64,000 nt of DNA, from the NCBI GenBank assembly GCA_028871455.1, contig JAGWNF010000015.1, forward strand, positions 1 through 64,000. Direction: 5' to 3'. Made by a program: the position numbers and the translations under genes. This document shows, one piece after another, positions 63,357 through 64,000 of the stretch. Source of the stretch: Alphaproteobacteria bacterium (lineage in GTDB: Bacteria; Pseudomonadota; Alphaproteobacteria; ATCC43930; CGMCC-115725). The notes beneath the pieces are model-generated. The model was not told where the DNA came from, made no database searches, and was given only the letters and a program-made list of their open reading frames with translations. Within the stretch, counting starts at the first letter, position 1. Every line of letters starts with the position of its first letter.

Positions 63357-64000
63357 TCAGGCCCGCGGCAGCGCAAGCCGATCGTTCGCCGGCAATCGCA
63401 GATTGGCGAGCAGGTATATGCCCACGCTGAGCGCGGTGATCCAGAAGCTTGTCGGCCAGTCGGTGTAGAAGGCGAACGCAAGGCCGAGCCAGGCTTCAAC
63501 GACGGCCAGCACTGCCGACAGCAAGACGCCAATGGCCACGGTCCGAGCAAGGCGCAATGCGGCTGCGGCCGGGCCGACCATCAAGGCGAACACCAGCAGG
63601 ACACCCACGATCTGCGCACATTCGGCCGTCGTCAGGGCGACGATCGCCAGAAACAACACGCCATAGCGCCGCAGCGACACACCTTTCGCCTCGGCGACCT
63701 CAGGTTGGAGAGTCGCGAACAGCAGCGGACGCGAGATACCCGCGAGCAAAACGAGGCTGAGCGCACTCAACACAAGCAGCATCCACACGGTATGAACATC
63801 GACGGCAAGAACGTTGCCGAACAGCAGCGCGGTCGCCTGCGTTGCATAGGCGGTGAAGAAGTGCAGGAACAGAAGCCCAAGACCGAGCGACAGCGCCAGC
63901 ACAAGGCCAATGGCGACGTCACGCTGCGCCAATCGCTCGCCGATGAAGCCCATGCCGATGCCGGCCGCCACGGTCATCACGACGAGGCCCCAGAGCGGCG
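63357..64000 (-). CDS. znuB: Zinc ABC transporter permease ZnuB (5' end outside window)
   Basis: About 214 residues visible, continuing past the right edge. At least six hydrophobic segments and the family landmarks GERLAQRDVAIGLVLALSLGLGLLFL, LFGNVLAVDVHTVWML, EVAEAKGVSLRRYGVLFLAIVALTTAECAQIVGVLLVFALMVGPAAAALRLA (in outline) mark the ZnuB/ABC-3 family. It forms the membrane channel of the high-affinity zinc importer, with ZnuC and ZnuA expected beyond the edge. The position next to zur supports zinc over manganese or iron. Confidence 0.85.
   Translation of the reverse strand, partial: PLWGLVVMTVAAGIGMGFIGERLAQRDVAIGLVLALSLGLGLLFLHFFTAYATQATALLFGNVLAVDVHTVWMLLVLSALSLVLLAGISRPLLFATLQPEVAEAKGVSLRRYGVLFLAIVALTTAECAQIVGVLLVFALMVGPAAAALRLARTVAIGVLLSAVLAVVEAWLGLAFAFYTDWPTSFWITALSVGIYLLANLRLPANDRLALPRA

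Noticed and set aside
1-64000. Search for CRISPR arrays, tRNA or rRNA genes and riboswitches
   Set aside because: No regularly spaced repeats, cloverleaf-like segments or known riboswitch cores were recognised by eye; a covariance-model search was not possible here.

Overview
The window is GC-rich alphaproteobacterial chromosome, most like Rhodospirillales or a neighbouring order. The lineage is inferred from gene content: a divK-pleD pair, HdaA instead of Hda, EipB (DUF1849), hopanoid-type HpnK, FNR/FixK-type boxes beside polyhydroxyalkanoate genes, and a compact aspS-rnd-ppx-ppk-sixA-hdaA-perM-pgsA-DUF2066 neighbourhood. No rRNA, tRNA or CRISPR array was seen.

Region 1 (about 1-25.6 kb) is an accessory surface-glycan locus. 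It starts at the edge of an IS3-family element and a degraded micro-gene. A five-gene, translationally coupled operon follows: a divergent NeuB-like synthase, an SpsF-type cytidylyltransferase, a Gfo/Idh/MocA dehydrogenase, a GSA-aminomutase-like class III aminotransferase, and a canonical NeuB/LegI. The rest of a legionaminic-acid-type pathway is scattered downstream: NeuC/LegG (15.1 kb), LegB and LegC (18.2-20.4 kb) and a LegH/NeuD-like acetyltransferase (21.3 kb). Among these lie several methyltransferases (one a sugar C-methyltransferase type), a DegT aminotransferase, GT2, GT4, GT-B and GT-C-like glycosyltransferases, a GT42/DUF115-like candidate nonulosonosyltransferase, a PhyH-type dioxygenase and a Wzm/Wzt ABC exporter. 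Together they could make, decorate, export and attach a polysaccharide or glycoprotein glycan containing one, perhaps two, nonulosonic acids.

Region 2 (25.7-29.4 kb) is a junction zone. It holds a higBA toxin-antitoxin module with a clear promoter/operator, an internally deleted livF remnant, an orphan AT-richer chorismatase gene, hpnK and a YjbQ-family gene.

Region 3 (29.4-43.6 kb) is core genome: rpmG, the divK-pleD cell-cycle/c-di-GMP operon, eipB, aspS, rnd, ppx-ppk, sixA, hdaA, an AI-2E family permease, a CDP-alcohol phosphatidyltransferase and a DUF2066 protein.

Region 4 (43.8-60.8 kb) is rich in regulators and small proteins. It contains an internally deleted aldo/keto reductase, a CYTH-CHAD protein, three small genes in one operon, a LuxR-type response regulator, an apparently catalytically degenerate hybrid kinase, a MASE1-PAS hybrid kinase, a lone receiver, an NADPH-dependent FMN reductase-like protein, a second-type FtsH, and a PHA/low-oxygen group (phasin-like protein, DUF155, DUF3775, PhaC). 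Four near-perfect TTGAT-N4-RTCAA boxes lie upstream of genes in the last group, which suggests a local FNR/FixK regulon.

Region 5 (61-64 kb) has a flavin reductase, an MgtC/DUF4010 membrane protein and a zinc-homeostasis pair: zur, with a candidate autoregulatory Zur box, and znuB running off the window end.
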